Shown: positions 1 through 13,580 of the stretch, in pieces
How positions within the stretch are numbered: position 1 is the stretch's first letter
Layout of the letters: every line of letters starts with the position of its first letter
NCBI GenBank assembly: GCA_013397435.1
Contig: VZRG01001557.1
Span: 109,803 to 173,802, forward strand
From: Erythrocercus mccallii
Taxonomy: Eukaryota; Chordata; Aves; Passeriformes; Dicruridae
Length of the DNA stretch: 64,000 bases
Direction: 5' to 3'
Made by a program: the position numbers and the translations under genes
Notes under the pieces: generated by a model
What the model was told of the DNA's origin: nothing
Databases searched by the model: none
Seen by the model: the letters and a program-made list of their open reading frames with translations, nothing else

Positions 1-850
1 GCGGCCACCGGCATTGCTGCCCTTTCCGGCCGGCCGCCCGGCGGGCGGCGGCCGCCGCCCAAGGAGCAGCTCCACCGCGGGAACGGCGGAGCGGTCAGCC
101 CCAGCGTGGGTGGCACAGGCGGCGTGGGGAGCCTCCGGCCGGGACGCAGCCCACCGCCGGGCGGGCGGGCCGGTGCCCAGCCGTGGCGGCCGCTCCAGCG
201 GCGCAGCTGCTTACTGCTGCCGCCGAGGAGGAGGAGGAAGTCTCCCCGCCTGCTTTCTCTCTTCCTGCCTCCCTCCTTCCCTCCCTGACTCTAGCCCTGG
301 CGGCCCGCCGGCGGTCCGGCGCCTCCCCAAGGCCTCTCGCCGCTCGCAGCAGCGCTGCCGCAGGGCGTGACGGCCCGCGGGGCGCGCATAGGCGCGGCCG
401 CCCCGCACTGCGGCGGTGCCCCGTCGGGACAGCGGGAGCGGCGTCCGTGCCGGGACCCCCGATGGGCCATAGCCCTCTCCGAGCAACCCCTGCACGCAGA
501 GCCCGGAACCATCCTCGCCCTGTCCCGCATTCCGTCTCCGCAGGCAAAGGCGCCGCCGCGGGCCCTTCGCCCTCACTGTCCGGCTCCGCGCTCTCCGAGT
601 CGGCACGGCGCTCCGGGGACGGGGGCGACGGCCCGGAGGCAGGGGCAAAGGTCGCGATCGACGGGCGAGTGGCCCCAACACGCACGTGTATGGAGTGGGG
701 ACCGCCCCATGCAGGCGTCAGCGGGGGGCGGTGAGTACCGATCACTCACAGGGACACACCGCGCCTGCCGGTATATGCAAAAAAGTCAAGGATGTCGGTA
801 AAGGGATAGGTTAAGGACAGGGATGTCCTTAAGCCGTCACGGTGACGTCG
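1..850. promoter_or_regulatory. CpG island, probable promoter/5' exon of the gene downstream of SHB (SLC25A51 by synteny)
   Basis: The first 750 or so bases are very GC-rich and dense in CpG, unlike the rest of the window. GC-box-like runs and CGG/CCG repeats are frequent, and composition falls to AT-rich by about 860. A CRE-like TGACGTCG lies at 843-850, inside an imperfect palindrome CGTCACGGTGACG. Frames that stay open here on both strands are expected of stop-poor GC-rich DNA and match no protein I know. In human 9p13 SLC25A51 lies beyond the 3' end of SHB on the same strand, so its promoter would face left from here; its coding sequence is in a later exon and would fall outside the window. 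The island itself is seen directly; the gene assignment is inference. Confidence 0.6.
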
Positions 851-3079
851 ATTTCGTTGTCAGATGAACAACATTCTAGCAAATCCGTTGGCATGAGAAG
901 ACACCAGGAACGCGGCTAGGAGTTTGTCTGAAAGTGAGGGAAATGCCTCTTGTGCCTGCATCCATGCGTCTCTGCCATGCGGGGAAACAGCTGCGTGTGC
1001 AGAGCGAGCCCAGCAGGTTTGGTTCTCAGGAATAGTGGAATAATGGGAAAAGTGACACATGCATTAACAAAGAAAATTCACAGTGAAATTTACTACCTAG
1101 AGGGGTGCATTTGCTGTTCTCAGTGGAACAGTAGTAATTCTCTAAATGTTTAGACAGAATTTGTTTCATTCTGCACATCACAGCAGTGCTGCCTTCTCCT
1201 GTGCAATGCTGTCAGTGAGAAATGTTTCCACGAATCCTGCATTTGCCAGCATTGCTCTGGTGTGATAGTATTTTCCCTTGCTTCGTGTCATTTGGTTGAG
1301 GTTTTCATCCAGTGTGGGAGCAGATGACCATCACTCCCCAGAGGATTAACAACTCAGGGGTTTGTAGCAAACTATAGGTGTGATTCTTGTGTCCCAACAA
1401 CTCTGTAAGGTCATTCAAAACTTCTTGATTTGTTTGCTTAGGCTTCATGGAGTGTTTCAGGTCTCCAGCCCTGAAATTGGAAACAATTTCTACAGCTCCT
1501 ATCTCCTGATTCTGTGAAACATGAGGAAGTACTTTCCTGTCACATTTTCCACTTTTCTGAGGTGTCTGCACTTTCAGATTGCTGCTCTCTGGCATGCACA
1601 TGCAGCCTGCATGAAGCTCTTGGCAGTTCACAGCTATCAGAAAGTGATGCACAGAGCCACTATTGCTTTTGTGATGATTCATTTTTCACTCACTTCCTGC
1701 GGGGAAGTTGCTTTAAAACTACTCCTATGTTGAAGGTAATACTTAAAAGTGCATTGTGGCACAGACTTCCTTTTTTGCCTCCAGAAATGGCAAATTTGAA
1801 TACTAATTATACACTACAGGAAAAGGTGTGAAAATAGCACCAGTCCTTCAGCTAAGACAGTCTTTCTAATCTTTTTATATGTAGATTGTCTTCCAGAAAT
1901 AAGCAAATAAAATATATTTCTGCAGTATGAAATTACTTCAACTGTTAGTCTAACACACATTCCAGAAGGCCGTCTGGAAGATCAGGAAGGCGCTGTTTCT
2001 GTGCAATTTGGAGCAGGAGTCTTGCAGACATAACCTGACAACCTGACAGTTGCAGTGCACTGCACTTCATTTTTTTCTGGAGCTTTGTTGTTCCACTTTC
2101 CCATTAGTTCTGAATTTAAATAAATCCTTTTCCAAATAACATCATTACAAAAACTAGATCCAGATTTTTTTTTCCTAGAGTAATTTTACTCAAGTATGAT
2201 AAGAGATACTACCTTCAGTCTAATACCCTGTTAGGGTAAGTGCCACATTTGGAAAACATGCATGCTTTTAGCAGTGTACAAAAAGGCTTCAGATCTGCTT
2301 GAGGTCTTCAGGTACTTAAAGACAAGGTTTTGTCTAAGGTTTAAAACAACTGTTAACTTGTTTTTCTAAGCAGAAACATACTGATGGCTACCCATGGCAC
2401 TCCTTGGTAGTTTATATCAAACACATCCAGGGAAAAGTTATAAAAAGCTTTTTTTTCCTGCTTTGTTGTGATTTTTTTTTTGTTTTAAACTTTACAAACT
2501 TGCAATGCTGCCTAAAAACCAGTACAAAACTGGAGTCTAGATTTCCATACCTCTCCCAGTGGTCTGGAATATTCAGTTATATGTATGATTTTCAGGGTTC
2601 TTACTGTGATACAGTGGTGAAAACTGAAAGAATTAGATAAATTGTTTCACTAAAAATCTAGAAATTTAAACATCCACTGTGCCCAGAGCATCTCTTAAAA
2701 GAGGATAGACACTGAAGTGCCTCGGAAGTGGTGTCACTGAAGTGGTGTGAAGTGAAGTCTGGCATAAACCAGACTTTGTAATGGGATGATGTCTACTGTA
2801 AATATTTTGTTACCTCTGTTTTGTTTCTGTTGGTGCTGCTGAAGTCCCTGATGGTTAGAAAAAGAAAATTACTGCAAGTAAGGCTGGCAATATTGAAAAA
2901 CCTGGAAAAAATTACGGACCTTGAAAATTGATATGATAACTGACCCATGGAATGCCTCAAAGACATTGGGGAGTATTCATCTGAAGAGGTGAGACAATCT
3001 GTAACCCAGGTGCAGTGTCCATGCAGCAATGCCCACAGCATGGGTAACAGCAACAGCTGGAAACCACTGTGCAGCAGAA
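851..3079. other. Intergenic, no gene recognised
   Basis: AT-rich single-copy-looking DNA directly beside the CpG island. Short open frames are present but none has recognisable protein motifs, and no RNA gene was recognised. The stretch 2930-3080 may be further CR1 5' sequence but is too diverged to call. Confidence 0.4.
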
Positions 3080-3735
3080 ACACTGTGGTCTAATCACTGT
3101 CATAGAGATGTGGAGGGACACTGCATCAGTGGCTATAAACTGTTCAGAAGGGACAGGCAAGGAAGGAGGAGCGGGTGGCAGTGGGGATGATGTTACCCTC
3201 TGTGTGAAAAATGGATCAGCTACAGAGAGCTGCCATGGAAAACCAGCAGTGAACAGGTAAAATGGGTAAAAATTGGGGTCAAGCCAACAAGGGAAACCTC
3301 ATGTTTGATACTTACTACAGGCCACAATATCTAGGGGAGGATGTTAATGAAATGTTTTTACCTCAGCTACAGGAATATTCATATTCCATGCTCTGATCCT
3401 GATGGGGGGCTTCAACCACTCTGACCATACTGGGAAAGCAGGACAGCAAGATGTAAGGAGGCCAGGAGCCTCCTGGAAGGCATTGGGGTCTTAATCCAGG
3501 TGATAGACAGCCCATCCAGAGGAGAAGCTTTACCATAATAATAAGAATAAGGACTTCTGCAGATACGTTACCAGAAAAGGAGACCTAAGAAAGTGTAAGC
3601 CTCCAATAAATAAGACAAGATAACTGTTCAAATAAAGAAAAGGCTGAGGCATTCAGTATTTTTTTTGCTTCAGTTTTCAGTGATAAACTGTCTTCCCACA
3701 TTTCTCAAGTCCCTTGTACCTAGTCTAAATTAACC
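3080..3735 (+). repeat. CR1 LINE fragment, internal ORF2 part, sense
   Basis: The sequence resembles the avian CR1 open reading frame between the endonuclease and the start of the reverse transcriptase. Visible blocks include the 'ggctataaactgttcag..gggacaggcaagg' segment near 3131, 'ggggtcaagccaacaaggg' near 3274, a block about 3400-3500 and 'aaaggctgaggcattcagta' near 3640. Stops and indels break every frame, so it is an old 5'- and 3'-truncated copy. The match is from memory of the CR1 consensus; boundaries are approximate. Confidence 0.65.
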
Positions 3736-6700
3736 CTTCTTTGGTTTAGAGTAACTCTTCTCCAATAAATTTTGATTTGTATGGAAAAAATACACAGTTC
3801 AAAGGAGTATGAGAAATACAATGTGGAAGGGACAGTGCAAGCAAAGGAATAGGTGGTTTCATCATGCATTTTACTTTATCAGTGGAAGGATGTTTCTCAT
3901 GCTTTCAGTAGCTGCTCTGGATTAAGCCTGATAGTCAGGCTCTCTGTAGATTACAAGGTTTTTGCCCTGTGGTGGCACAAGTTTTCCACAAGAAACCCAG
4001 GTAAAACAGCTTCAGTCATTCTAAATTTCTTATTCTCTAGTGTTCACATATATTAAAGTGCCCATCAAAGAGGGATGTAGTGAAGCTCTTCCATGTTACA
4101 GTGGAGAATGTGACATTGTCTGTAGTAGATAATGCAGCTTTATCCCACACTGTAAAACACCATGCATGCATCCCTCTGTTTCTGAATGAGTAGCAGAAAT
4201 ATGGACCAGCTTTTTCAAATGACTATTAGACATGGTGGCTAATATTTAAACCCAATATGAAGCTGCCTGATTGTCATAGCTACCAAGTAATGGTAGAAGA
4301 GTATAGCCAGACTGGGTGGAACATCAAACTGAAGAAAAGTAGACCTGCTATTGCAGATGTAAAATTTAACCTTTAGGCAGTTAGACTCCTGGACTGTGTT
4401 ATCTCCTGCTCAGATTTTAGCTAGCGTATATTCAAGGGACAGTCATAGGTGGTCTCATGGGGAAAGTGGGAAAAGGTCCACCACAACCTTTGGCTCAGGG
4501 TTTGCCTCATGTTAATACATCCTTGGCTGTCAATCTGTTGCAAACAGCTGCTCCTTTATGCCACAGTAATCTAGTTGACATTTCATATTACAAGTTACCT
4601 TCTAATGCTGTCCATCCTGTGGATTGGTGAAAGAATTAGATCATTGAATTGATGGGATTTTGAATTGATATTGATAGAAGAACTGATATATTATTATTAT
4701 CATAATTGATAAAAGAATTAGAGAAGTAGGGAATTGTTGTCAATGTAGCTATGCCTATGTAGCTGCCAGTAAAAAAATCTCATGGCACAAAGCAACTGCC
4801 TGTAGTGTTGAACAGTGTCTCTGAACCACTCACTGCAGCTGTTCCCAGGAAAAGTGATATAGTTAATATTCTTAATAAAAAAGATGCGTATACTGAACAA
4901 TACCAGCAGTATACTTTAAATATCTTGTTGTGGTATTCAGGAAATCAGGAGAGGGTTCCACACCTATCACTCAAAAAATGCAGAGTCACTTTGCTGGACT
5001 TTCAAGGGAAAGGAATAAGGGAAATTGAGAATGAAACTAGTCATTACTAAGGCTTGGATACAATCCAAGACTTAAGTCTTCTTTCTCCTCCACTAGGAAC
5101 GGATAAATGAGTAAGTGAAAGCTGTCATTCAAACTGCATACTACAGAAAGTAACTATCTAGAAAGTATACTAAGTATTCCCTGGAACTTCGTTAATGCAC
5201 TGATGATGAGGTGTTATTACTGGAGACAATGTTGACAAAATCTGAAAAGACAGGAATCCTTATATATCAGACAATGCATTGAGAAATCTGGTATTCTGTA
5301 TTGTAAACCCACAAAAATTGGTACACTGCAGTAACTTGGACAGTGAGGTCCAAATGTCAAAAATCTCACGTCAATGCTGACAGAATTTTGGACTTGAATC
5401 TGTACCCTTAGGACCAATATGGAGCACAGCATACTCTCAAACTGAATAACTAGAAACCTGAAAAACGAGATCTGAAAAGGCTGTTATGTAATAAAAACAA
5501 GTGACTATTGCAATCAACCACGATACCTGCTGGAATTTTTTTAATCACGCCAGAAACTGAACAAACTACTGCACATCATTGTGATATTTTTATGGGATTC
5601 ACACCATCTGCATCTGGCATATTGCATCTCATATCCTATGATCATTGTATTATTGTGTTCTGTTTTATTGGCTTTTTTATTCTTATGCTGGTGTATTTTG
5701 CATATTGCTTTTCTCTCCATGTCAAAAATGTATCACATTTAACACATCAATTGTTAAATGATTACTTGCCAGTGAGAATACTATCTCCTTCCAGATGTTG
5801 CATCGTAGTGTATAAGAAATGTATGTGCAATCAACAGAAGACCTGCAAGAAGACCTGGAGCACTGCAAGGACTACTCTGAAAGCTAGGTTTATATTTGCT
5901 TATTCACTGACAGAGCTTCAGAGCCCGATTAAAAGAAATAATTGGTATGCAGTCTTGAACTGTGGCCAAATTTCAAATTTTTTTTCCACAAAATGCCTTT
6001 AAATATCATTGTACCTTCCCTAAAGAATTGGAGGGAGGAACAAACAGCTATTTGATTTAGAGCAGAGGTGTTATCAATCACAGTGACTGGAGATTAGTTA
6101 CAGAGTGAGAAGAGGACAGGCTAGGGTAGTACACCTTGAGCTAGAGCATTGACAGAACATTAGCACCGGTGTTTTTGTTTAGGTAACAGAATTTATTGTC
6201 TGCCTTGTTTAATGTTTTTCTGGCTTTGTGTGTACTTTCCCATCAAATGCACACTGAAGTAATTTCTCCTATCCCAGGATGAAGTTTCCTGGAGAAATAA
6301 AACCAGAAATTTAAAAAACAGGTTTGAATCACAGAAACCATCATTAGTGACTGTCTGGGTCTGAGGCACCAAGAGAATTTACAAAATGTCTACAATTCGG
6401 AATTGACAGGCTCTGGCTCTCAGTGCCTCTGGAGGCTGCATTTCACTCTTAGGCATATTTAGCAAGTAGTAGAGAAATTACCCATTCATCCACCAAAACC
6501 AGAAAACACATGGACAGAGGCACTATTACATTGTGATATTTATCTCCTCACTTGACATAGCTACATTGGTGCACATTCTTTTTTTTTTTCTTTGCTTCAA
6601 CATGCTGCATCACTTCGGTGAAAAGAAAGGATTTTGCCAACAGAGCAGATGAACATCTCTCTCTGTTAATGGAGAGCCTGTACGGAGTTTCCTTCTTTTC

Positions 6701-7171
6701 TCCAGTTACAGTCCAACAAGTGAATTAGCATTTCCATCTGAATGTCCATGCATACAGAGAAGCAAATCTAGGATGAGGTGGCAAAAACTGACATTTTTTG
6801 TTTCGCCTACTAGACTTTGGAGGCTTTGTTATTTACAAACTGCTGGAACTCGAGTGGAGTTCTCAAAGCTGACTCATTTTAGTGGGTTAATTTAGGTTCA
6901 GATTAAGGCTCTTTCCTGTTGGTGTTGGGTGAATATCTGTAGTGGAGGGGAGAGGTGTTGGTGTGTGTGCCTAAGCACATGTGAATGTCGATGAGTTTGA
7001 AACTTGGGTGAAAATATAGCATCAGCATAAATGGGACCAGCAGCACCAGCATTTCATTCTCTGTGTCTGACAGCTGAAAGACCTTGATTGAGTCTAGGGA
7101 ACAACAAGGTCCTGAAACTCCCTCTGACCATACATGTGTGCAAGGATTCTAGCTGGAAGGTCAGGATGATG
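3736..7171. other. Intergenic, no gene recognised
   Basis: AT-rich sequence. The longest open frame (5508-6002, plus, 164 codons) has a hydrophobic, low-information composition, no family motif and no splice or promoter context, and is judged to be chance. No repeats were recognised with confidence. Confidence 0.4.
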
Positions 7172-7958
7172 GTGCCTGTTATAAATGAAATCGCCAATTC
7201 AGTTATTAATAATCATAATAAATTTATTGATTACAAAATGGTTAAAATTTTGAAAAGCCACGAGCCAAAAGCCCAAAGTGCAGACCTAGGACCCCAGCAC
7301 TGGTGGAACAGAGTGACACGGTCTCTCTGTGCAATCCCTCTCTGTTCCACGAATTGTCTTTCCGTGGTCCAGGTTTTATACGGTTTTCTGTGGCCCCTGG
7401 CTAGGGCTTACAATGGAAGCATACAGTTCTTTCGATAGGGAAAAGGTTTTCTTGATTGAACAATGTAGTTTCAGGTACGGCTGGGTGGGTTTCCTGATCT
7501 GGCTGAAACAGCAGTACCAGTTTTTGATTACTTCAGGTTCGATTGAGAAGAACCTTTACTTCAGTCTGAAGAGGGGTTGATGTTTCTTGATGCCAGTGAT
7601 GTTCCCTGATGGCTGGTGATTGTCTCAGAGTTATTTTTAGTATTGGGAAAAAAATGTGCAGTTCAGCTGAAAGGAGTTGTTTTGGGAAGGGATGTCTCAG
7701 CTTGTGATAAGATCATGATAGTTTCTTCATACCTTCTGCTGTATGAATGGTGAGGTCACAGCTGTACGGGGGAACAGTAGCCCCTCACTTACCTCTGGAA
7801 TGCGAATGTAGGTCTCCACCCTGGAGTGCAGTTTCTTACACCGTGGATTTTGCCTGGGAAAATCTTGCTTATAAAGAAACTATTTCTGAATTACAGCAAT
7901 ATATATTTACAAAATATTCCGGCACAAATTATCCCTTATGTTCATCTATAACAGTGCC
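7172..7958 (-). mobile_element. Solo ERV LTR (7177-7953) with 5-bp target-site duplication
   Basis: The element starts TGTTATA at 7177 and ends TATAACA at 7953, a perfect 7-bp terminal inverted repeat with canonical TG..CA ends. It is flanked by identical GTGCC at 7172-7176 and 7954-7958, the duplication left by integration. Orientation is minus: on that strand a TATAAAA box lies at 7380-7374, followed about 150 nt later by AATAAA at 7228-7223 and the LTR end 46 nt beyond, the expected U3-R-U5 order. No internal viral sequence is present, so this is the 777-bp product of LTR-LTR recombination. A 5-bp duplication fits several ERV classes, so the family is not named. Confidence 0.85.
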
Positions 7959-10900
7959 CAAGATGGCATAAGAACTCTGTAGCCCAGCTATAAGGTAGAC
8001 CTAAGTCCCCCAAATCTAAAGTTGCATCTACTTGATAACATTTCCCATTCTACAAGCCTCACTGTACCTCACTGCCTGTAGAGAAGATGCAAATGTCAGG
8101 AGCTTGATACTGGGACAAATCCAGAACCAATTGAGACAGTGCTGCAGGAAGAGAAATTTTAGGAAATCCTCTTCAGCTGGATTGAATAAGCTATACTCTG
8201 GAACTGCTGCTGTGTTGGCCATGTCTTCTGCAGGTCAAGAAACTATGATACTTCATGTTGTATCCCAGCTGTTTCCAGTCTGTACCCCCACTCTCCACCC
8301 CAGTTCTTCCCTCCTACAATTCAGGAAGATTTATAACATGGCAGACTATGATGCCCTGAGGTATTGTGGCACAACATTATTGAACAAAACAAATCTCTCT
8401 CCTATTTGACCCTAGCAAGTCAAGTAGATTCCACTAGTGTGTGTTTTTCATCTCTATGTCACCTCATTTCTGATGCTATGTGAAAACCTTGTTCTCAGTG
8501 AGAGACTTCAGGACCTGTGCAGCTTTACCAAATGGAGCTCTCTGAAGCAACTTACAAATGTACAGGGACTTCCTCTGGGTCACAGGAAGTACTGGAGAAT
8601 TACTTGATTCACAGCAGAAAAATTGAAAAAGATGCAGGAGATGTCAAGACTAGATGGCACAAATAATGAACTACCCCATTTGTAAAGGTGATGTTCAGTT
8701 TTTGAGCTAGCTTCCAAAAGATCTAGTGGTTTCTTTTGAAGATGCCAAAATCATATGAGATTGTTTTCCTGAGAAAATTGTAAGCCAAGCACTAGTCTAA
8801 AGGTCCAGTATTGATGTACTTGAAGCCAAAGATGAAGATAGAACAGAGGTCTAAAGTGATCACCTCTAGTTGGTAAATCTGCAGTGTGTTCACTGACTAA
8901 TGGTGGTTAATTCATTGTGTTGACAAACAGTAGCTGGGGACAGTTGTATGTATTTACTCCTCCATATTTGCTTCTCTGATTAAACCTGCAGAGCTTTCTA
9001 GAGTATGCATATGACCACAGGAAGTCCTGGCCCTTTTCTTGAAAGAACTGCAGAGCAATCCTAGCAATAATGGGGTATACTCCTGCTGTGTATATACATG
9101 GATATGGAAATATATATATGCACTTACACGTACATGTGTAGACAAATACACCCAGAGGCATAAAAGGATGAAACAAAGGATATGTGGAAACTTCATAATC
9201 TCTGAAAACTCCTTTGTAAATAAGATGTCAATCCTTTTATTGTAAAAAAAAAAAAAAATAAAAAAAAAATCCAAAAACACTTTAGCCAATAAGTAGTCAT
9301 GATCACTGGTAACTGGGACATAAATCCCACTCTGCTTATTGCTGCTTCTTATCTCATCACTAAAAATGGCCCAAGCAGATGAGTGCTCTCTGCAAAATGC
9401 AAATTCCAAATCTACACGGCTAGCTATAGCTTAATGCTAGGAGCTCTAATGTTTTTCATGCTTTCAGCACATAGAAGAACATCAGTCATGTCAGTGACTT
9501 CTGTTGCAGTCTTCATTTTGAAGCAGGGGCTGATTAATGCAGTGAAAGCTACTTACTCCCCCTCCTTCTCCTGTCCTCCATTCAGGCCAAGCAAGATCAA
9601 ATTCTGATTTACCAATAAGAAACTGGAAGTCATTGGACAACCCTCCTCACTTGACAAGTTTATTAGTCTTCCAAACATTAGAAGCAGGACTGCATCTTAG
9701 GTGATTAAACACTAGAGGAGTAAAAAAGTCCAGATAGCTGGAAAAGATTAATGAAGGAAATTTTAATTTATGTTTTGTATATTAGTGTTGATTATAGGTG
9801 AAAGACGCATGATGGAGCCCTGTTTTCCTGGAGCCTTCTAAGAGGAAGTGGGGAATGAATACTTTGGTTTTCTTTGTTTGCCTGTGCAGACTTTGCTCTA
9901 CCTATTAAACTGTTTTTACCACAACACATGATTTTTCTGCCTTTAAGCCTTCTGATTGTCTTCCCCATCCCACTGGATGGGAGTGGTTATGTGGGGTTTA
10001 GCTGCCTGCTGGGGTTAGTCCATCATGATCTGCCAATAGTTCACAATCTGCTCCTGCCATGGTTTCTGAGGTGGAAAGCTTTCAAACAAACAGAAGAGCT
10101 GTAAGACATGGATATATGCTTTTTTTTTTTTTCCTGATGTTGCTAATACTAATTTTTAATGCAGCCCTGTAATTTCTGAGCAGAAACTGTGACTGTTGTC
10201 TGCAGACACTTGTAGAACTACGGTGACATTCTGGCAAACCACTGGTTCCAGATTATTCAAGCAATTTCAAAGATGTTTTCCTGAGTAAAAATACAGGTTC
10301 AGACTACAAAGTAGCGTCTTCTCTCGCTTCTGCTGGTGAACAATGGCACACACTCTCATATCTTGTTCATCAGCATTATCAGTTTAATTCCTTCACATGT
10401 GCAGGGGACCCTGAAACTAGCACTTGTGGCACAATGATCTGTTGAGCCTTGAGGTTCAGTGTAAATGTTAAAGAAATAATTCCACAAGTAGCCTCATATA
10501 CCTAGTGGGATTATTTATTCAGGATTGACCAACAGGGAGCTTTATAGGCATGCCTACCTTTATCAAAAGTAAAAGATTTAGCTGGAAATGCTTAAATGCC
10601 TGCAGGACTCAGGCATCAAAGTCCTGTTCAGAGATGTTAAGGTCCAGATCTTTAATGGCTGTTATGTGTCAAGCTGAGATTTGAGCACTGATTGTGCCAA
10701 GCAGGAGTTCATCACACTGGCTAGATGAGTGCACAGCATTAAAATTATGCCCTTTAGGAATCTCACAAGACTTTGTAAAACTAGCATTTTCAAAGTTAAA
10801 AAAAGAAACTTCCTACTACTTCTTTTCATGGTTATCTATTATCAGTATTTGAAAAATCTAAAAAGAACATCCATTCAGTAAAGTGCAGTTAAATGTTTAC

Positions 10901-11076
10901 CATCTCCAGAAATCATGCTTTAAGGAGATGTAATAAATGGAATTAATAATGTTAATTAAATATTTAATGCCTTTAAACATTGAAAATTCAAGGCATGATT
11001 AAACTATTAATGACAAAATCCTGTAAAAATGAGCAGTGCTAAAATTCAGGAATTAGTCTTTACTAGCCTCAGCATT
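7959..11076. other. Intergenic, no gene recognised; short poly-A tracts
   Basis: AT-rich sequence. A plus-strand A-rich tract at 9245-9270 (two A runs interrupted by one T) is the only simple repeat of note. The minus-strand open frame 8954-9409 runs through the complement of this tract (poly-Phe) and has no family motif. Confidence 0.4.
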
Positions 11077-11500
11077 ATCATGGAATTGTAGAGTGGCATG
11101 GGTTGGAAGGGACCTTAAAGATCATCCAGTTCCAACCCTGCCCACCATGAGCAGCAATGCCACCCACTAGACTAGGATGCTCAGGGCCACATCCAACCTG
11201 GCCTTGGGATAGGGCATCCACTAATTTTCTGGGCAATCTGTTCCAGTACCACTCTACCTTCTGAATAAAGAGTTCCTTTCTACCATCTAATCTAAATTTC
11301 CCTCCCACACACATTTTTTAAAAAATTATTTCTAAAGTTTGAAACCATTTCCCCTTGTTCTATCATCTACCCATGCAAGTTTCCATTAGAAGTGTGGTGT
11401 GCCCACTACTGACCTTTCCTTTGGCTCTGTACGAAAGTACATTGCAGCCCTGTCTGTTATTATGAGATGAGGTTTTTTCTCACAGACCATCAGCCTTCTT
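11077..11500 (-). repeat. CR1 LINE 3' fragment, antisense
   Basis: Reads as the complement of the CR1 3' end: 'ggttggaagggaccttaaagatcatccagttccaaccctgccc' type sequence from 11102, then the block ending in 'catctaatctaaatttccctc' near 11284, then a weaker 'ccccttgttctatcatctac' block. The 3' terminus of the element is at the left, at 11077. The right boundary is uncertain because similarity fades. Confidence 0.85.
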
Positions 11501-13580
11501 CATCTTATATGATGGACCTGCTCTGGGTGTGAATAGTGGATTCCCTCCTCTCCCCCTCTTTTTTAAAAAAGCTTATAACAGCATGTTTGTCAGTTTTTAC
11601 CATTGTTACACAAAACGTCAATTCTCTTGTTAAAAATACAAACTACACAATGCAAAACATCTGCATTGTCTTAATCAGCAGAGATATTTTACACTTTCAA
11701 TGAACAGAGAATATCTTTGAGGCAAAGAAACATAGTGACGTTTATATGTAGCTGCTCAGCTGGCACTGGAAGCTGTTTAAAACATTTTGCATTTCCTCTC
11801 CATCACCTACACACTCCTTACTGAGTGTTGATCATGCTGGTACGATTTCCCTTGGTACTAGGTACTGTCTTTACCCTGTTTCTTTCTGTTTCTGGATTCT
11901 GATTATTTTTTTTAAATACCTGGTGTTGATTACAGAACAACATTGTTTGGGCCTTCAGCATATAAAAAACTCTTGTGGGTGCCTTTGGTGGAGCTGTACT
12001 TTTCCTTACATGGGAGTCCAGAGATCAATTCATGAAACGATACTAAATGTGAGGCTGAATCAGAAATGTAACTGAGCATGAACACACCTACCATATAGAA
12101 GTATGTAAAACTAGTATATACTTTCCCTTACAGTGGTTAGACTTTACATAAAACCATTAAACCTGTATGGCTACATTTTCTTTAGCAATAGAGTAGAAAT
12201 GCCTTAGACTGTGGATTACACCTTACAGGAGGCTTTTAAAGCCACCTTGTTATTTGGATGCTGTAGTAATAGAAATGAAGATCCTCAGTTGACAACCCCT
12301 TGCAGTTTATGATAAACACAACCAATCAGCAAATCAAAGACTAGAATAAACCACAAACTTTTCTATAAGCTGTGCTTGATAAGTTGAAAATTTGCTTCAA
12401 GCAACAAATAGTTGCAAGCTGCCGTGTTAGACAAAAGATCAGTTCTTAGAAGATACGTTTCCAAAACTGGTCTGTGTGTTGGATGTAGTAACACAGAATG
12501 CAACACTAAGTGGCAAAGAGAGGAGAGGAGCTTACTGGTGGAGCAGTATTTTACCTGAAACTAACACTGACTACAAGATAGATTCTTCACTCTAATAATA
12601 GCTACATTTATTCTAACAGCATTCAGGGGGGGAATGGGATATTTGGCTCAAATTTTAAACAGCTGGTAATTTCATTAGTATATTAGAGTATTTCTCTATC
12701 AATATAAATGGCGAATTTTCACAGAAATGTCTCAGCATAAGAGAAAACTGCAACAAATTCTTGCACAAACTAGGCATAAAGCAACACTACTAGATGATTG
12801 AAAATGCAGGTTCAGCACAATGTGATTGATCCTGAGATTCTTAAAGCAAAAGAAGTGAAAATGCGTATGTATTGATATGAACTATTTGCCACTGTTCTTG
12901 TATTCCCACTGCCAATATGCTGTTTAACATTAGATTTGAACACAGCAGTCAGCCAGACATGACTGAAAGTCTAGTCCCTTTTTAAAAAGATACAAGATCT
13001 ACAGTATCCACACTGACATTATAGACCTGGGTAAGCCATCTGCCAACTGTACTAACTTGAAAGTTAGCAGTTTTCACTCCCATGGCCGGTGTTTGCCGTG
13101 ACAGAATAATGGTTTGATACTTTTTGCGCCCTATCTGGGGGCTTAGCACCTTGCTAGACTACATTCCTATCTTGCTGTACAGAAGAGGAGGAGCAAAACA
13201 CCTTCTTCTGGCAGCAACTGCACTGTGCTCTATAAATGGGGAACAACTAAAGCCTGAGAACTATGGGTTTAAAACCAGGCATAGACACAATATGTATCAC
13301 AAACACCTCTGGGCAGGTCCAGTGTCACAATCAGGACTGACATCTGCTCACAGCCCTGAAGCAGATGCTGTCACATACCGACAGTGGAGACTTTGCAGGA
13401 AATCATGCAGACTGCCCTGAGTACTGGATTGATAACTGACTCTGCATGGTGCAGAGGCTTCCAGCTTCTCTATAAGTTCTTGGATCCCATGGCATCTGAA
13501 CGTCGCGTTTCTCAAAAACGCGCCTGCTTTTTCAGAGTGGACCTGACTCTTTTTCATGGGGCCCTGGAATCTCAGGATTT
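11501..13580. other. Intergenic, no gene recognised
   Basis: AT-rich DNA without recognisable coding, RNA or repeat signatures. Confidence 0.4.

Noticed and set aside
95..745. Long open frames on both strands in the CpG island (up to 216 codons)
   Set aside because: GC-rich DNA has few stop codons; frames overlap on both strands, are Arg/Ala/Pro-rich and show no domain.
5508..6002. 164-codon plus-strand open frame
   Set aside because: No recognisable motif, no CpG or splice context; length is plausible by chance in 64 kb.
8954..9409. 151-codon minus-strand open frame
   Set aside because: Includes a poly-Phe run from the complement of an A tract and has no family resemblance.
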